DNA of 64,000 nt, taken from positions 1 to 64,000 of the forward strand of contig JBFWRS010000017.1 of assembly GCA_050248795.1 (NCBI GenBank). The letters run 5' to 3'. Origin of the DNA: CAZTDU01 sp050248795 (GTDB taxonomy: Bacteria; Pseudomonadota; Gammaproteobacteria; Burkholderiales; SG8-39). The translations under genes were made by a program, and so were the position numbers. Shown in pieces: positions 51,841-59,887 of the stretch (its first letter is position 1; the number at the start of each line of letters is the position of its first letter). The notes under the pieces were generated by a model, which had not been told where the DNA came from, ran no database searches, and saw only the letters and a program-made list of their open reading frames with translations.

Positions 51841-52446
51841 ATGAAGCGCGTGGTGCTCGCCTCGGGCAATCCCGGCAAGTTGCGGGAGATACGCGCGATC
51901 CTCGCCCCGCTGGCGCTGGAGATCGTCGCGCAGAGCGAACTTGGCATAGGCGAAGCGGAAGAACCCCACCACACGTTCCTGGAGAACGCGCTTGCCAAGG
52001 CGCGACATGCCAGCACCGCGAGCGGCCTGCCGGCAGTCGCCGACGATTCCGGCCTGTGCGTGCCCGCGCTGGGTGGCGAGCCGGGCGTGCAGTCCGCCTA
52101 CTACGCCGGGCGGCACGGCAACAGGGAGGAGCGCGACGCGCGCAACAACGCGAAGCTGCTGGCGCAACTGTCCGGACGGACAGACCGCCGCGCCAGCTAC
52201 GCCTGCGTCGTCGTGCTGGTACGCCATGCCGGCGATCCGCGGCCGATCGTCGCCGAAGGCATCTGGCGCGGCGAGATCGCGCAGGCACCGCGGGGCGCAG
52301 GCGGCTTCGGCTACGACCCGCTGTTCCTGGTTTCCGGCAGCGGACGCACTGCGGCCGAGCTCGATGCGGCGGCGAAGAATCGCATCAGCCACCGTGCAAT
52401 CGCCCTGGCCGCGCTGATCGAGCGCCTGCGTGACGATTCCGATTGA
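51841..52446 (+). CDS. rdgB: dITP/XTP pyrophosphatase (Ham1/RdgB)
   Basis: Hydrolyses non-canonical purine nucleoside triphosphates. ATG 51841 gives 201 residues beginning MKRVVLASGNPGKLREI; a GTG two codons earlier is possible. ENALAKARHA, VADDSGLCVPAL with the catalytic Asp, GFGYDPLF and SHRAIAL are family motifs. It overlaps the start of hemW by 17 bases. Confidence 0.95.
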   Translation: MKRVVLASGNPGKLREIRAILAPLALEIVAQSELGIGEAEEPHHTFLENALAKARHASTASGLPAVADDSGLCVPALGGEPGVQSAYYAGRHGNREERDARNNAKLLAQLSGRTDRRASYACVVVLVRHAGDPRPIVAEGIWRGEIAQAPRGAGGFGYDPLFLVSGSGRTAAELDAAAKNRISHRAIALAALIERLRDDSD

Positions 52447-53599
52447 CCTGCCCGGAACGGTGCGGCTTGCGCTGCTGCCGCCGCTGTCGATCTATGTGCA
52501 CCTGCCGTGGTGCGTGCGCAAGTGTCCGTATTGCGACTTCAACTCGCACGAGCAGAAAGGCGAACTGCCCGAGCAGGCGTACATCGACCGGCTGATCGAA
52601 GACCTGGAAGCCGTGCTGCCCGCGATATGGGGGCGGCGGGTGGGCAGTGTCTTCATCGGTGGCGGCACGCCGAGCCTGTTCTCGCCCGGCGCCATCGATC
52701 GCCTGCTTGCCGGCATCCGCGCCCGCGTCGCGCTCGAGCCCGACGCCGAGGTTACGCTGGAGGCGAACCCCGGCACCGTGGAATCGGCGCGCTTTCGCGG
52801 CTACCGGGCGGCCGGCGTGAACCGGATATCGCTCGGCATCCAGAGCTTCGACGACGCGATGTTGCAGTCGCTGGGCCGCATCCATGGTGGCGATGAAGCG
52901 CGCCGCGCCATAGACGCCGCGCTCGAGGCCTTCGACAACGTCAACCTCGACCTCATGTACGGTCTGCCCGGCCAGACACTCGACATGGCGCGGGCGGACA
53001 TCGCCGAGGGTACGCGCTTCGGCACGCCGCACGTGTCCGCGTACCAGCTGACGATCGAGCCGAACACGGCCTTCTACCGGCGCCCTCCCGCACTGCCGGG
53101 GCACGACCTCGCCGCCGACATGCAGCGCATGATCGAGGACCTGCTCGCGGCGGCGGGGTTCGCGCACTACGAGGTCTCCGCGTTCGCGAGGCCCGGATTC
53201 CGCTGCCGGCACAACCTCAACTACTGGGAGTTCGGCGACTACGTCGGCCTCGGCGCCGGCGCGCACGGCAAAGTGAGCTTCCCCGACCGCATCACGCGCC
53301 ACGAGCGGGCAAAATCCCCGCGCGATTACCTTGCCGGCGAGGCGGTGGTGCGGGAGCGCATCGTGCCGGCGCAGGAACTGCCGTTCGAATTCATGCTGAA
53401 TGCGCTACGGCTGGTGGAGGGATTCTCGCCCGCGACCTACCCGGCGCGCACCGGGTTGCCGCTGGCGACGGTCGAGTCACGCCTGCTCGCGGCCGAGGCC
53501 GGAGGCCTGCTCGAGCGCGACTGGAAGCGCATCGCGCCGACCGAGCGCGGGCGGCATTTCCTCAACGAACTGCTGGAAATCTTCCTCCCCGCCCACTGA
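52430..53599 (+). CDS. hemW: radical SAM heme chaperone HemW
   Basis: A 389-residue radical SAM protein related to HemN. Here the cluster motif is CVRKCPYCDFNSH, the CxxxCxxC form with the following Cys. It lacks the extra N-terminal HemN segment needed for coproporphyrinogen oxidation, so the HemW (heme delivery) assignment is preferred. SIYVHLPWC, GGGTPSLFS, EANPGTV and RISLGIQSFDD are further matches. It ends the rph-rdgB-hemW run. Confidence 0.93.
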   Translation: MTIPIDLPGTVRLALLPPLSIYVHLPWCVRKCPYCDFNSHEQKGELPEQAYIDRLIEDLEAVLPAIWGRRVGSVFIGGGTPSLFSPGAIDRLLAGIRARVALEPDAEVTLEANPGTVESARFRGYRAAGVNRISLGIQSFDDAMLQSLGRIHGGDEARRAIDAALEAFDNVNLDLMYGLPGQTLDMARADIAEGTRFGTPHVSAYQLTIEPNTAFYRRPPALPGHDLAADMQRMIEDLLAAAGFAHYEVSAFARPGFRCRHNLNYWEFGDYVGLGAGAHGKVSFPDRITRHERAKSPRDYLAGEAVVRERIVPAQELPFEFMLNALRLVEGFSPATYPARTGLPLATVESRLLAAEAGGLLERDWKRIAPTERGRHFLNELLEIFLPAH

Positions 53600-53608
53600 G
53601 GACCGGCC

Positions 53609-53630
53609 AGCCGCAGTGGCGCGGCTTCTT
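53609..53630 (+). terminator. weak terminator-like hairpin after hemW
   Basis: AGCCGC and GCGGCT form a 6-bp stem around a 6-base loop and are followed by TCTT. It lies in the 34-base gap between hemW and the convergent lipoprotein gene. Confidence 0.4.
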
Positions 53631-53633
53631 GCG

Positions 53634-54098
53634 CTACTGCGGACCAGCCAGGGTGCGGATCTGGAATTTGCCGTCGTCGCGAAACAGCCAGGTCTCGGTG
53701 AAGGAGACATAGCCGTGGCCGCCGGTGACCGCGCCGCCCGGCTTTGGCAGGCTGCCTGCGCGCACCGACTGTATCGCGCGCGCTTCCAGGTCCTTGTAGC
53801 CGTTCGAGCGGAACAGCCTCACGGCGTACGGAAAGCCGAGGCGGTCAATTTCCACCTGCAGCACCACGACGGATTTCAGCACCTCGGGCAGCCTGCCGAT
53901 GAACGTGTGCTCGGCGTTCGCATGCAGGATGGCGTGCGCCACCTGCTGCTTGTACTCCTCCAGCGAGCGCGCTTCCGCCGCTTCCGCCGGCAGGCGGGGC
54001 ACCGGCTCAACGCGAGGGTCCGGCCCGCCCGGCGCGTCAGGCTGCGGCACGACGGCACATCCGGCGGCAAGGACGATGACCGGAATGAGCCGCTTCAA
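53634..54098 (-). CDS. lipoprotein with TonB C-terminal-like domain
   Basis: A 154-residue predicted lipoprotein: lipobox VLAAGC with Cys14, a Pro/Asp-rich linker, then about 100 residues resembling a TonB/TolA C-terminal domain. The domain shows VVVLQVEIDRLGFPYAVRLF and YKDLEARAIQSVRAGSLPKP. It lacks an inner-membrane anchor and so is not a normal TonB. It is more like the stand-alone TonB-family lipoproteins of betaproteobacteria. The start is TTG 54098, overlapping the dehydratase stop as TTGA, so it is coupled to that gene. Function unknown. Confidence 0.75.
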   Translation of the reverse strand: MKRLIPVIVLAAGCAVVPQPDAPGGPDPRVEPVPRLPAEAAEARSLEEYKQQVAHAILHANAEHTFIGRLPEVLKSVVVLQVEIDRLGFPYAVRLFRSNGYKDLEARAIQSVRAGSLPKPGGAVTGGHGYVSFTETWLFRDDGKFQIRTLAGPQ

Positions 54099-55831
54099 TG
54101 GTTGTCCCTCGGCACCAGCGGGCCGCTGCCGCCGACGAGGAAATCCAGGTCCGCGCCCTGGTCAGCCTGCAGCACGTGGTCGAAGTAGAGCTTCCAGTAG
54201 CCTCGCGGCAGCGGCGCTTTGGGCGCGCGCCATTTCGCGCGCCGGCGCGCGAGCTCATCTTCCGGCACCAGCAGTTGCAGCCTGCGCTTCGATACGTCGA
54301 GCTCGATCATGTCGCCATTCTCGACCAGCGCGAGGGCGCCGCCGGCAGCCGCCTCGGGCACCATGTGCAGCACCACCGTGCCGTAGGCGGTGCCGCTCAT
54401 GCGCGCGTCCGAGATCCTCACCATGTCGGTGACGCCTTTCCTCAGCAGCTTCGGCGGCAGCGGCATGTTGCCGACTTCCGCCATGCCGGGGTAGCCCTTG
54501 GGGCCGCAGTTCTTCAGCACCATGACGCACTTCTCGTCGATGTCGAGCTTCGGGTCGTCGATGCGCTTGTGGAAATCCTCGATGTTCTCGAACACCACGG
54601 CGCGGCCGCGGTGCTTCATGAGCCTGGGCGTCGCGGCCGAGGGCTTGATGATCGCGCCGCCAGGGCACAGGTTGCCGCGCAGCACGGCGATGCCGGTGTT
54701 TTTCTTGAACGGCTTTTTCATCGTGTGGATGACGTCGCGGTTGTGGCAGGGCGCGTCCTTGACGTTGTCCCAGATCGTGCTGCCGTTCACCGTCATCGCA
54801 TCCTTGTGCAGCTTCCCGCTCGCGCCCAGTTCGCGCAGCACCACGGGCAGGCCGCCGGCGTAGCAGAAGTCCTCCATCAGGTACTTGCCGTTCGGCATCA
54901 GGTTGACGAGCGTGTGCACGCCGCGGCCCAGCCGATCCCAGTCTTCCAGCGACAGGTCCACGCCCAGCCGGCGAGCGATGGCGATCAGGTGGATCACGGC
55001 ATTGGTCGAGCCGCCGATCGCAGCATTCGCGCGGATGGCGTTCTCGAACGCGCGCTTGTCGAGGACTTTCGAGATCGATACATTCTCCTTCACCAGCGCG
55101 ACCGCGCGGCGCCCCGCCATGCGCGCCAGCACGTTCCGTCGCGCATCGACCGCGGGGTACGCGGCATTTCCAGGCATGCCGATGCCCAGCGCCTCGACCA
55201 TCGATGCCATCGTCGATGCGGTGCCCATGGTCATGCAATGCCCGTGCGAGCGATGCATGCACGACTCCCCCTCGTGAAACTCGGCGAGCGTGATCTTCCC
55301 GGCGCGCAGGTCCTCCGACATGGACCACACGTTGGTGCCGGAACCGATGTCCGTGCCGCGGTACTTGCCCGACAGCATCGGCCCGCCGGAGACCGCGATC
55401 GTCGGCAGGTCGACCGATGACGCGCCCATCAGCAGCGCGGGCGTGGTCTTGTCGCAGCCGACCAGCAGCACTACGCCGTCGAGCGGATTGGCACGGATCG
55501 ATTCCTCGACGTCCATCGACGCAAGGTTGCGGTACAGCATGGCGGTGGGCCGCAGCAGGGTCTCGCCGAGCGACATCACCGGAAACTCGAGCGGGAATCC
55601 GCCCGCCTCCAACACGCCCGCCTTGACGTGTTCCGCGATGGTGCGGAAATGCGAGTTGCACGGCACGAGTTCGGAGTAGGTATTGCAGATGCCGATTACC
55701 GGCCGACCGTCGAACTGGTCCTGCGGAATGCCGCGATTCTTCGTCCAGCTGCGGTAGATGAAGCCGTAGATGTCCTGGCGGCCGAACCACTGCGCACTGC
55801 GCAGTCCGGAAGATTTCTTCTTGGTTGCCAT
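54095..55831 (-). CDS. IlvD/Edd-family sugar-acid dehydratase
   Basis: An Fe-S and Mg dependent dehydratase of 578 residues. The length and N-terminus (LRSAQWFGRQDIYGFIYRSW) match the pentonate/hexonate branch such as L-arabinonate or D-xylonate dehydratase rather than IlvD proper. Cluster Cys residues appear in NTYSELVPCNSH, LLVGCDKTTPA and the Cys-His pair ESCMHRSHGHCMTMGTAST. GGSTNAVIHLIAIARR and SDARMSGTAYGTVV complete the signature. With two SDRs and an FAH-family enzyme it forms a non-phosphorylative sugar-acid route. The substrate is not determined. Confidence 0.88.
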   Translation of the reverse strand: MATKKKSSGLRSAQWFGRQDIYGFIYRSWTKNRGIPQDQFDGRPVIGICNTYSELVPCNSHFRTIAEHVKAGVLEAGGFPLEFPVMSLGETLLRPTAMLYRNLASMDVEESIRANPLDGVVLLVGCDKTTPALLMGASSVDLPTIAVSGGPMLSGKYRGTDIGSGTNVWSMSEDLRAGKITLAEFHEGESCMHRSHGHCMTMGTASTMASMVEALGIGMPGNAAYPAVDARRNVLARMAGRRAVALVKENVSISKVLDKRAFENAIRANAAIGGSTNAVIHLIAIARRLGVDLSLEDWDRLGRGVHTLVNLMPNGKYLMEDFCYAGGLPVVLRELGASGKLHKDAMTVNGSTIWDNVKDAPCHNRDVIHTMKKPFKKNTGIAVLRGNLCPGGAIIKPSAATPRLMKHRGRAVVFENIEDFHKRIDDPKLDIDEKCVMVLKNCGPKGYPGMAEVGNMPLPPKLLRKGVTDMVRISDARMSGTAYGTVVLHMVPEAAAGGALALVENGDMIELDVSKRRLQLLVPEDELARRRAKWRAPKAPLPRGYWKLYFDHVLQADQGADLDFLVGGSGPLVPRDNH

Positions 55832-55832
55832 G

Positions 55833-56534
55833 TCAGTAGGTCGCCCTTCCGCCGGAAATGTCGAACACCGCGCCGGTGGAGAACGAACAATCCTCCGACG
55901 CCAGCCAGCAGGCCAGCGCCGCGATCTCGTCCACGGCTACGAAGCGGTTCATCGGGATCTTCGACAGCATGTAGCCGATGTGCTGCTCGCTCATCTGGTC
56001 GAATATGGCGGTCTTCGCCGCGGCCGGCGTAACGCAGTTGACCAGCACGCCGGTCTGCGCGAGTTCCTTGCCCAGCGACTTGGTGAGCGAGATCACGCCG
56101 GCTTTCGATGCGCTGTAGGCCACTGCGTTCGGATTCCCCTCCTTGCCGGCCACCGAGGCGATATTGACGATGCGCCCGTAGCCGGCCTTCACCATGTGCG
56201 GCGCGACTGCGCGGCAGCAGAGAAACTGGCTGGTGAGATTGATGCGCAACACCCGTTCCCACTCGTCCACGGGGTAGTCGACGGTGGCTGCGTTGATGCC
56301 CGCGATGCCGGCATTGTTCACCAGCACGTCGATGCGGCCCAGCGACTCGAGCGTACGCCGCGTGGCCTCGGCCACCGAGCCCGGATCGGACACGTCGACC
56401 TTGTCGGGCGCACCCACGTCCCAGATCGCAAGCCGCGCCCCCGATGCTTCGAGTCTGCGCACGATCGCCGCGCCTATGCCCTGCATGCCGCCGGTAACCA
56501 CCGCGGTGCGACCCTTGAAGTCGAGCTGGTTCAT
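55833..56534 (-). CDS. SDR family oxidoreductase (sugar-acid cluster, minus strand)
   Basis: A 233-residue classical SDR starting ATG 56534. The cofactor site is TGGMQGIGAA, NNAGI is the structural motif, and the catalytic set is Ser in NIASVAGKEG and YxxxK in AYSASKAGV. It lies directly upstream of the dehydratase (one base gap). In comparable clusters such SDRs oxidise the 2-keto-3-deoxy sugar acid. It diverges from a second SDR of the same type 52 bases away. Confidence 0.88.
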   Translation of the reverse strand: MNQLDFKGRTAVVTGGMQGIGAAIVRRLEASGARLAIWDVGAPDKVDVSDPGSVAEATRRTLESLGRIDVLVNNAGIAGINAATVDYPVDEWERVLRINLTSQFLCCRAVAPHMVKAGYGRIVNIASVAGKEGNPNAVAYSASKAGVISLTKSLGKELAQTGVLVNCVTPAAAKTAIFDQMSEQHIGYMLSKIPMNRFVAVDEIAALACWLASEDCSFSTGAVFDISGGRATY

Positions 56535-56556
56535 GCGCCTCCGATCCTGCGGCAAG

Positions 56557-56562
56557 TATAAT
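56557..56562 (+). promoter_or_regulatory. -10 element of the plus-strand SDR/FAH unit
   Basis: A perfect TATAAT in the 52-base divergent gap, about 24 bases before GTG 56587. This leaves room for the GGGGAGGGG ribosome-binding site. The -35 region 17 bases upstream is poor, so an activator may be needed. Confidence 0.55.
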
Positions 56563-56586
56563 CGGCGCCCTTCCCGGGGAGGGGAC

Positions 56587-57327
56587 GTGGCGCACAGGCT
56601 ACAAGGAAAGATCGCGTTCATCACGGCGGCTGGTCAGGGCATAGGCCGCGCCGCGGCGCTGGCATTCGCGCGCGAGGGCGCGAGCGTCTGGGCGACCGAC
56701 GTGAATCCGCAGGCGGTTGCGGCGCTGGAGGCGACGCCGGGCGTCCGCGCATGCGCGCTCGATGCCACCGACGAGCAGGCCATCGGCCGGCTCGCTGCCG
56801 AAGCAGGCCCTGTTGACGTGCTTTTCAACTGCGCGGGCTACGTGCATCACGGCACCATCCTCGACTGCACGCCGAAGGACTGGGACTTCAGCTTCAACCT
56901 GAACGTGAAGTCGATGTACCTCGTCACGCGCGCCTTCCTGCCGGGGATGCTGGCGAAGGGCGGCGGCTCGATCATCAACATGTCCTCGGTCGCCTCTAGC
57001 GTGAAGGGCCTGCCGAACCGCTTCGTCTACGGTGCGACCAAGGCGGCGGTGGTCGGCCTTACCAAGTCGATCGCCGCCGACTACGTCAGGCAGGGCATCC
57101 GCTGCAACTGCATCGGCCCGGGCACCGTGGACACGCCTTCGCTGCAGGGGCGCATCAACGCCTTCGCCGATCCGGTGCAGGCACGCAAGGATTTCATTGC
57201 CCGCCAGCCCATGGGCCGGCTTGGCACGGTGGAGGACATCACCGGGATCCTGGTTTTCCTCGCCTCGGACGAGTCGCTGTTCGCGACCGGGAACATGTAT
57301 TCAATTGACGGGGGTATGACGATATGA
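56587..57327 (+). CDS. SDR family oxidoreductase (2-keto-3-deoxy-L-fuconate dehydrogenase-like)
   Basis: A 246-residue SDR. GTG 56587 is chosen because GGGGAGGGG lies right before it. Motifs: TAAGQGIGRA cofactor loop, NCAGYVHHG, catalytic Ser in INMSSVASSVKG, and YGATKAA. The NCAGYVHHGTIL stretch is typical of 2-keto-3-deoxy-L-fuconate dehydrogenases. The stop overlaps the FAH gene as ATGA. Family plus cluster point to oxidation of a 2-keto-3-deoxy sugar acid to the 2,4-diketo form. Confidence 0.88.
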   Translation: MAHRLQGKIAFITAAGQGIGRAAALAFAREGASVWATDVNPQAVAALEATPGVRACALDATDEQAIGRLAAEAGPVDVLFNCAGYVHHGTILDCTPKDWDFSFNLNVKSMYLVTRAFLPGMLAKGGGSIINMSSVASSVKGLPNRFVYGATKAAVVGLTKSIAADYVRQGIRCNCIGPGTVDTPSLQGRINAFADPVQARKDFIARQPMGRLGTVEDITGILVFLASDESLFATGNMYSIDGGMTI

Positions 57328-58172
57328 GGCTCTGCCGCTACGGAAAGAGCGGTTTCGAGAAGCCGGCAATGGTCGATGCCGACGGCCGCCTGCGCGACCT
57401 GTCCAAGCTGTTCGAGAACATCGGCCCTCACGAACTGTCGCCGCGTGGCTTGAAGATGCTGGCCAAGGTGAAGCCCGAGAGCCTGCCGGTGATCGCCAAC
57501 AACCCGCGCCTGGGCGTGCCCTATGTCGGCATCGGCAAGTTCGTCGCCATCGGCCTGAACTATTCGGACCACGCAAAGGAAGCCGGCATGCCGATCCCGT
57601 CGGAGCCGATCGTTTTCCTCAAGGCCACCACCTGCATCTGCGGGCCGAACGACAATATCGTGCAGCCGAAGCGATCGACGAAGCTCGACTGGGAGGTGGA
57701 GCTCGGCATCGTCATCGGCACGCAGGCGCGCTACGTCGACGAAGCCGACGCGCTGGCGCACGTCGCCGGGTACTGCGTGGTCAATGACGTCTCCGAGCGC
57801 GCGTTCCAGATGGCGACCGGCCAGTGGGACAAGGGCAAGGGCTTCGACACCGCGGGCCCCATCGGGCCGTGGCTGGTGACTACCGACGAGATAACCGATC
57901 CGCAGCGCCTGGACATGTGGCTGGACCTGAACGGCAAGCGCATGCAGACCGGCAATACGCGCACGATGATTTTCTCGTGCGCGCAGATCGTCTCGCACGT
58001 GTCGCAGTACATGACGCTGCTGCCCGGGGACATCATCACCACCGGCACGCCGCCGGGCGTGGGCATGGGCATCAAGCCCGAGCCGGTGTTCCTGAGGCCG
58101 GGCGACGTGCTGCGCCTTGGCATCCAGGGCCTGGGCGAGCAGGCGCAGAAAGTCGTCGCCTATCCCGGCTAG
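57324..58172 (+). CDS. fumarylacetoacetate hydrolase family protein (2,4-diketo-3-deoxy sugar-acid hydrolase-like)
   Basis: A 282-residue FAH-family enzyme. Metal-binding acidic residues appear in LDWEVELGIVIG and YCVVNDVSERAFQ. FVAIGLNYSDHAKE and the C-terminal LLPGDIITTGTPPGVGMG are conserved blocks. In clusters with an SDR of the KDF type this enzyme cleaves 2,4-diketo-3-deoxy-L-fuconate to pyruvate and lactate. It is convergent with the amidase gene, 28 bases away. Confidence 0.88.
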   Translation: MRLCRYGKSGFEKPAMVDADGRLRDLSKLFENIGPHELSPRGLKMLAKVKPESLPVIANNPRLGVPYVGIGKFVAIGLNYSDHAKEAGMPIPSEPIVFLKATTCICGPNDNIVQPKRSTKLDWEVELGIVIGTQARYVDEADALAHVAGYCVVNDVSERAFQMATGQWDKGKGFDTAGPIGPWLVTTDEITDPQRLDMWLDLNGKRMQTGNTRTMIFSCAQIVSHVSQYMTLLPGDIITTGTPPGVGMGIKPEPVFLRPGDVLRLGIQGLGEQAQKVVAYPG

Positions 58173-58200
58173 GCGGCAGCCTTCGCGAAGCGTTTCCGTT

Positions 58201-59616
58201 TCAGGCGGGCGGCGCGCGCAGGTGGAAGTCTGTTGCGCCCTGGTAGGCGTGGCCGAGCGTGAACAGCGTTGCCTCGTCGAAGGGCCGGCCAAGCAACTGC
58301 ATGCCCACGGGAAGTCCGGACGCCGAGAATCCAGCCGGGACTGACAGGGAAGGCACGCCGAGGAAGTTCACCGGGCGCGTCAGCCGCGTGATGCGCGCGA
58401 AGAGCGGGGCCATGTCCGGGCTGCCGCCCACGTCCGCCGCGGCGATGCTCGGCGTCTGCAATCCCACAGCGGGTGCGTGCAGCACGTCGACTTTGGCGAA
58501 CACCCGGTCGCAGAACGCCTGCAGCGCCACGCCGCGCAGGCGCAGGCTGTCGACGTATGCGGTGGCGGGCAGGACGAACCCCGCTTCGACGCGCGCGCGC
58601 ACCTGCGGCGAATAATCCTGCGCACGCTGCCGCAGCTCCCTCGCGTGCACTGCCGCGGCTTCCGCCGAGATGATGATCGCAGCCGCCGCGTTCCAGGGTT
58701 CGATATCGGGCAGGTCAACCTCGACCACCTTCGCGCCCAGCCGGCGGAATGTCTCCAGCGACGCTTCCATCAGCGCCGCGATGCCGGCATCGCAGCCATC
58801 GTAGAAATACTGCTTCGGCTTGCCGATGACCAGACCCGCTACCGGGCGTGCCAGGCGCGCCATGTAGTCCGGCACGCTGCGCGCGTCCGCCACCGGATCG
58901 CGCGGATCCGGCCCGGCGAGCGCCGACAGCAGCACGGCGCAGTCCTCGACGGTGCGCGCAAGCGGCCCCACCGTGTCCAGCGAATAGGACAGCGGCAATG
59001 CACCTGCGCGCGAGACGCGGCCGTAGGTAGGCTTGGCGCCGGAGACACCGCAAAAGGTGGCCGGCAACCGGATCGAGCCCGCGGTGTCCGAGCCCAGCGC
59101 GGCGAAGTTGGCGCGCGCCGCCACCGAACTGCCCGAGCCCGACGAGGAGCCGCCGGTGACGTAGTCCGGGTTCCACGGATTGCGGCAGTGCCCGTGGTGG
59201 TAGTTGTGGCCGGTGGGGCCGAATGCGCATTCGGCGAGGTTGAGTACGCCGAACTGGATCGCGCCGGCGGCATCGAGCCGTTCCAGCGCGGTCGCCGTGC
59301 TCGTCGCCGGCCGCTCGGACCAGATCCTGCCGCCGAAGCTCGAGGCGACGCCCTTGCGGCCGTACATGTCCTTGTGCGCCATCGGCACGCCGTGCAGCGG
59401 GCCACGCAGGTGGCCGCGCGCCAGATCCCTGTCGGCGAGCTGCGCCGCTGCCAGCGCGGCCTCGTCGTCGAGGCGCAGGAAGGCGTTGAGTTTCGGCTGC
59501 ACCGCATGTGCACGCGCGAGCACGGCTTCCATGGCCTGTACCGCGCTCGTGCGGCGCTCGCGGATTGCCGCGGCGAGGCCGGCGCAGGACAGTTCCAGCA
59601 GCTCACCGTCGTTCAC
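58201..59616 (-). CDS. amidase (AtzE/GatA-type amidase signature family)
   Basis: A 471-residue amidase. The Ser-cisSer-Lys triad is visible: Lys in PMAHKDMY, cis-Ser and nucleophile in TGGSSSGSGSSVAA and LGSDTAGSIRLP. The start is GTG 59616, overlapping the small upstream gene as GTGA. Coupling to an AtzG-like subunit suggests an AtzE-like carboxybiuret or related amide hydrolase rather than a tRNA amidotransferase, since gatB is absent. The exact amide is not known. Confidence 0.88.
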   Translation of the reverse strand: MNDGELLELSCAGLAAAIRERRTSAVQAMEAVLARAHAVQPKLNAFLRLDDEAALAAAQLADRDLARGHLRGPLHGVPMAHKDMYGRKGVASSFGGRIWSERPATSTATALERLDAAGAIQFGVLNLAECAFGPTGHNYHHGHCRNPWNPDYVTGGSSSGSGSSVAARANFAALGSDTAGSIRLPATFCGVSGAKPTYGRVSRAGALPLSYSLDTVGPLARTVEDCAVLLSALAGPDPRDPVADARSVPDYMARLARPVAGLVIGKPKQYFYDGCDAGIAALMEASLETFRRLGAKVVEVDLPDIEPWNAAAAIIISAEAAAVHARELRQRAQDYSPQVRARVEAGFVLPATAYVDSLRLRGVALQAFCDRVFAKVDVLHAPAVGLQTPSIAAADVGGSPDMAPLFARITRLTRPVNFLGVPSLSVPAGFSASGLPVGMQLLGRPFDEATLFTLGHAYQGATDFHLRAPPA

Positions 59617-59810
59617 GGGGCATTCCTGCGCTGCGCTGCGACGAAGCCGGAGGGTTCGTCGGCGAACTCCAGGCCTGCGAACGCGGCCGCGGACTGCTCG
59701 AGCAGGCGGGAGGCGGATTCCGCGGTCACGGCGGTTACGCCGGGTGCGGGCTGCACGCCCTGCGCGGCAAGCAGCAGGCCGGCGAGGTCCTGCGTGACGG
59801 TCTGCTTCAT
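59613..59810 (-). CDS. AtzG-like (DUF4089) small amidase-associated protein
   Basis: A 65-residue protein ending in DEPSGFVAAQRRNAP, the short C-terminal pattern of AtzG/DUF4089 proteins that wrap around AtzE amidases much as GatC does around GatA. The frame starts at ATG 59810 and stops inside the amidase start (GTGA), so the two are translationally coupled. Too short for sequence alone to be conclusive, but position and C-terminus agree. Confidence 0.75.
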   Translation of the reverse strand: MKQTVTQDLAGLLLAAQGVQPAPGVTAVTAESASRLLEQSAAAFAGLEFADEPSGFVAAQRRNAP

Positions 59811-59887
59811 CGGCGAAGCCTTGGCTACGAAACGGGCGATTCTACGCCGCGGGCGCTTGGAGTAAGCTCGCCCGGAAAGGAGATTTC

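Noticed and set aside
52430..53599. Assignment of the radical SAM gene as coproporphyrinogen dehydrogenase HemN
   Set aside because: The chain lacks the HemN N-terminal extension, and the rdgB-hemW context and length fit HemW.
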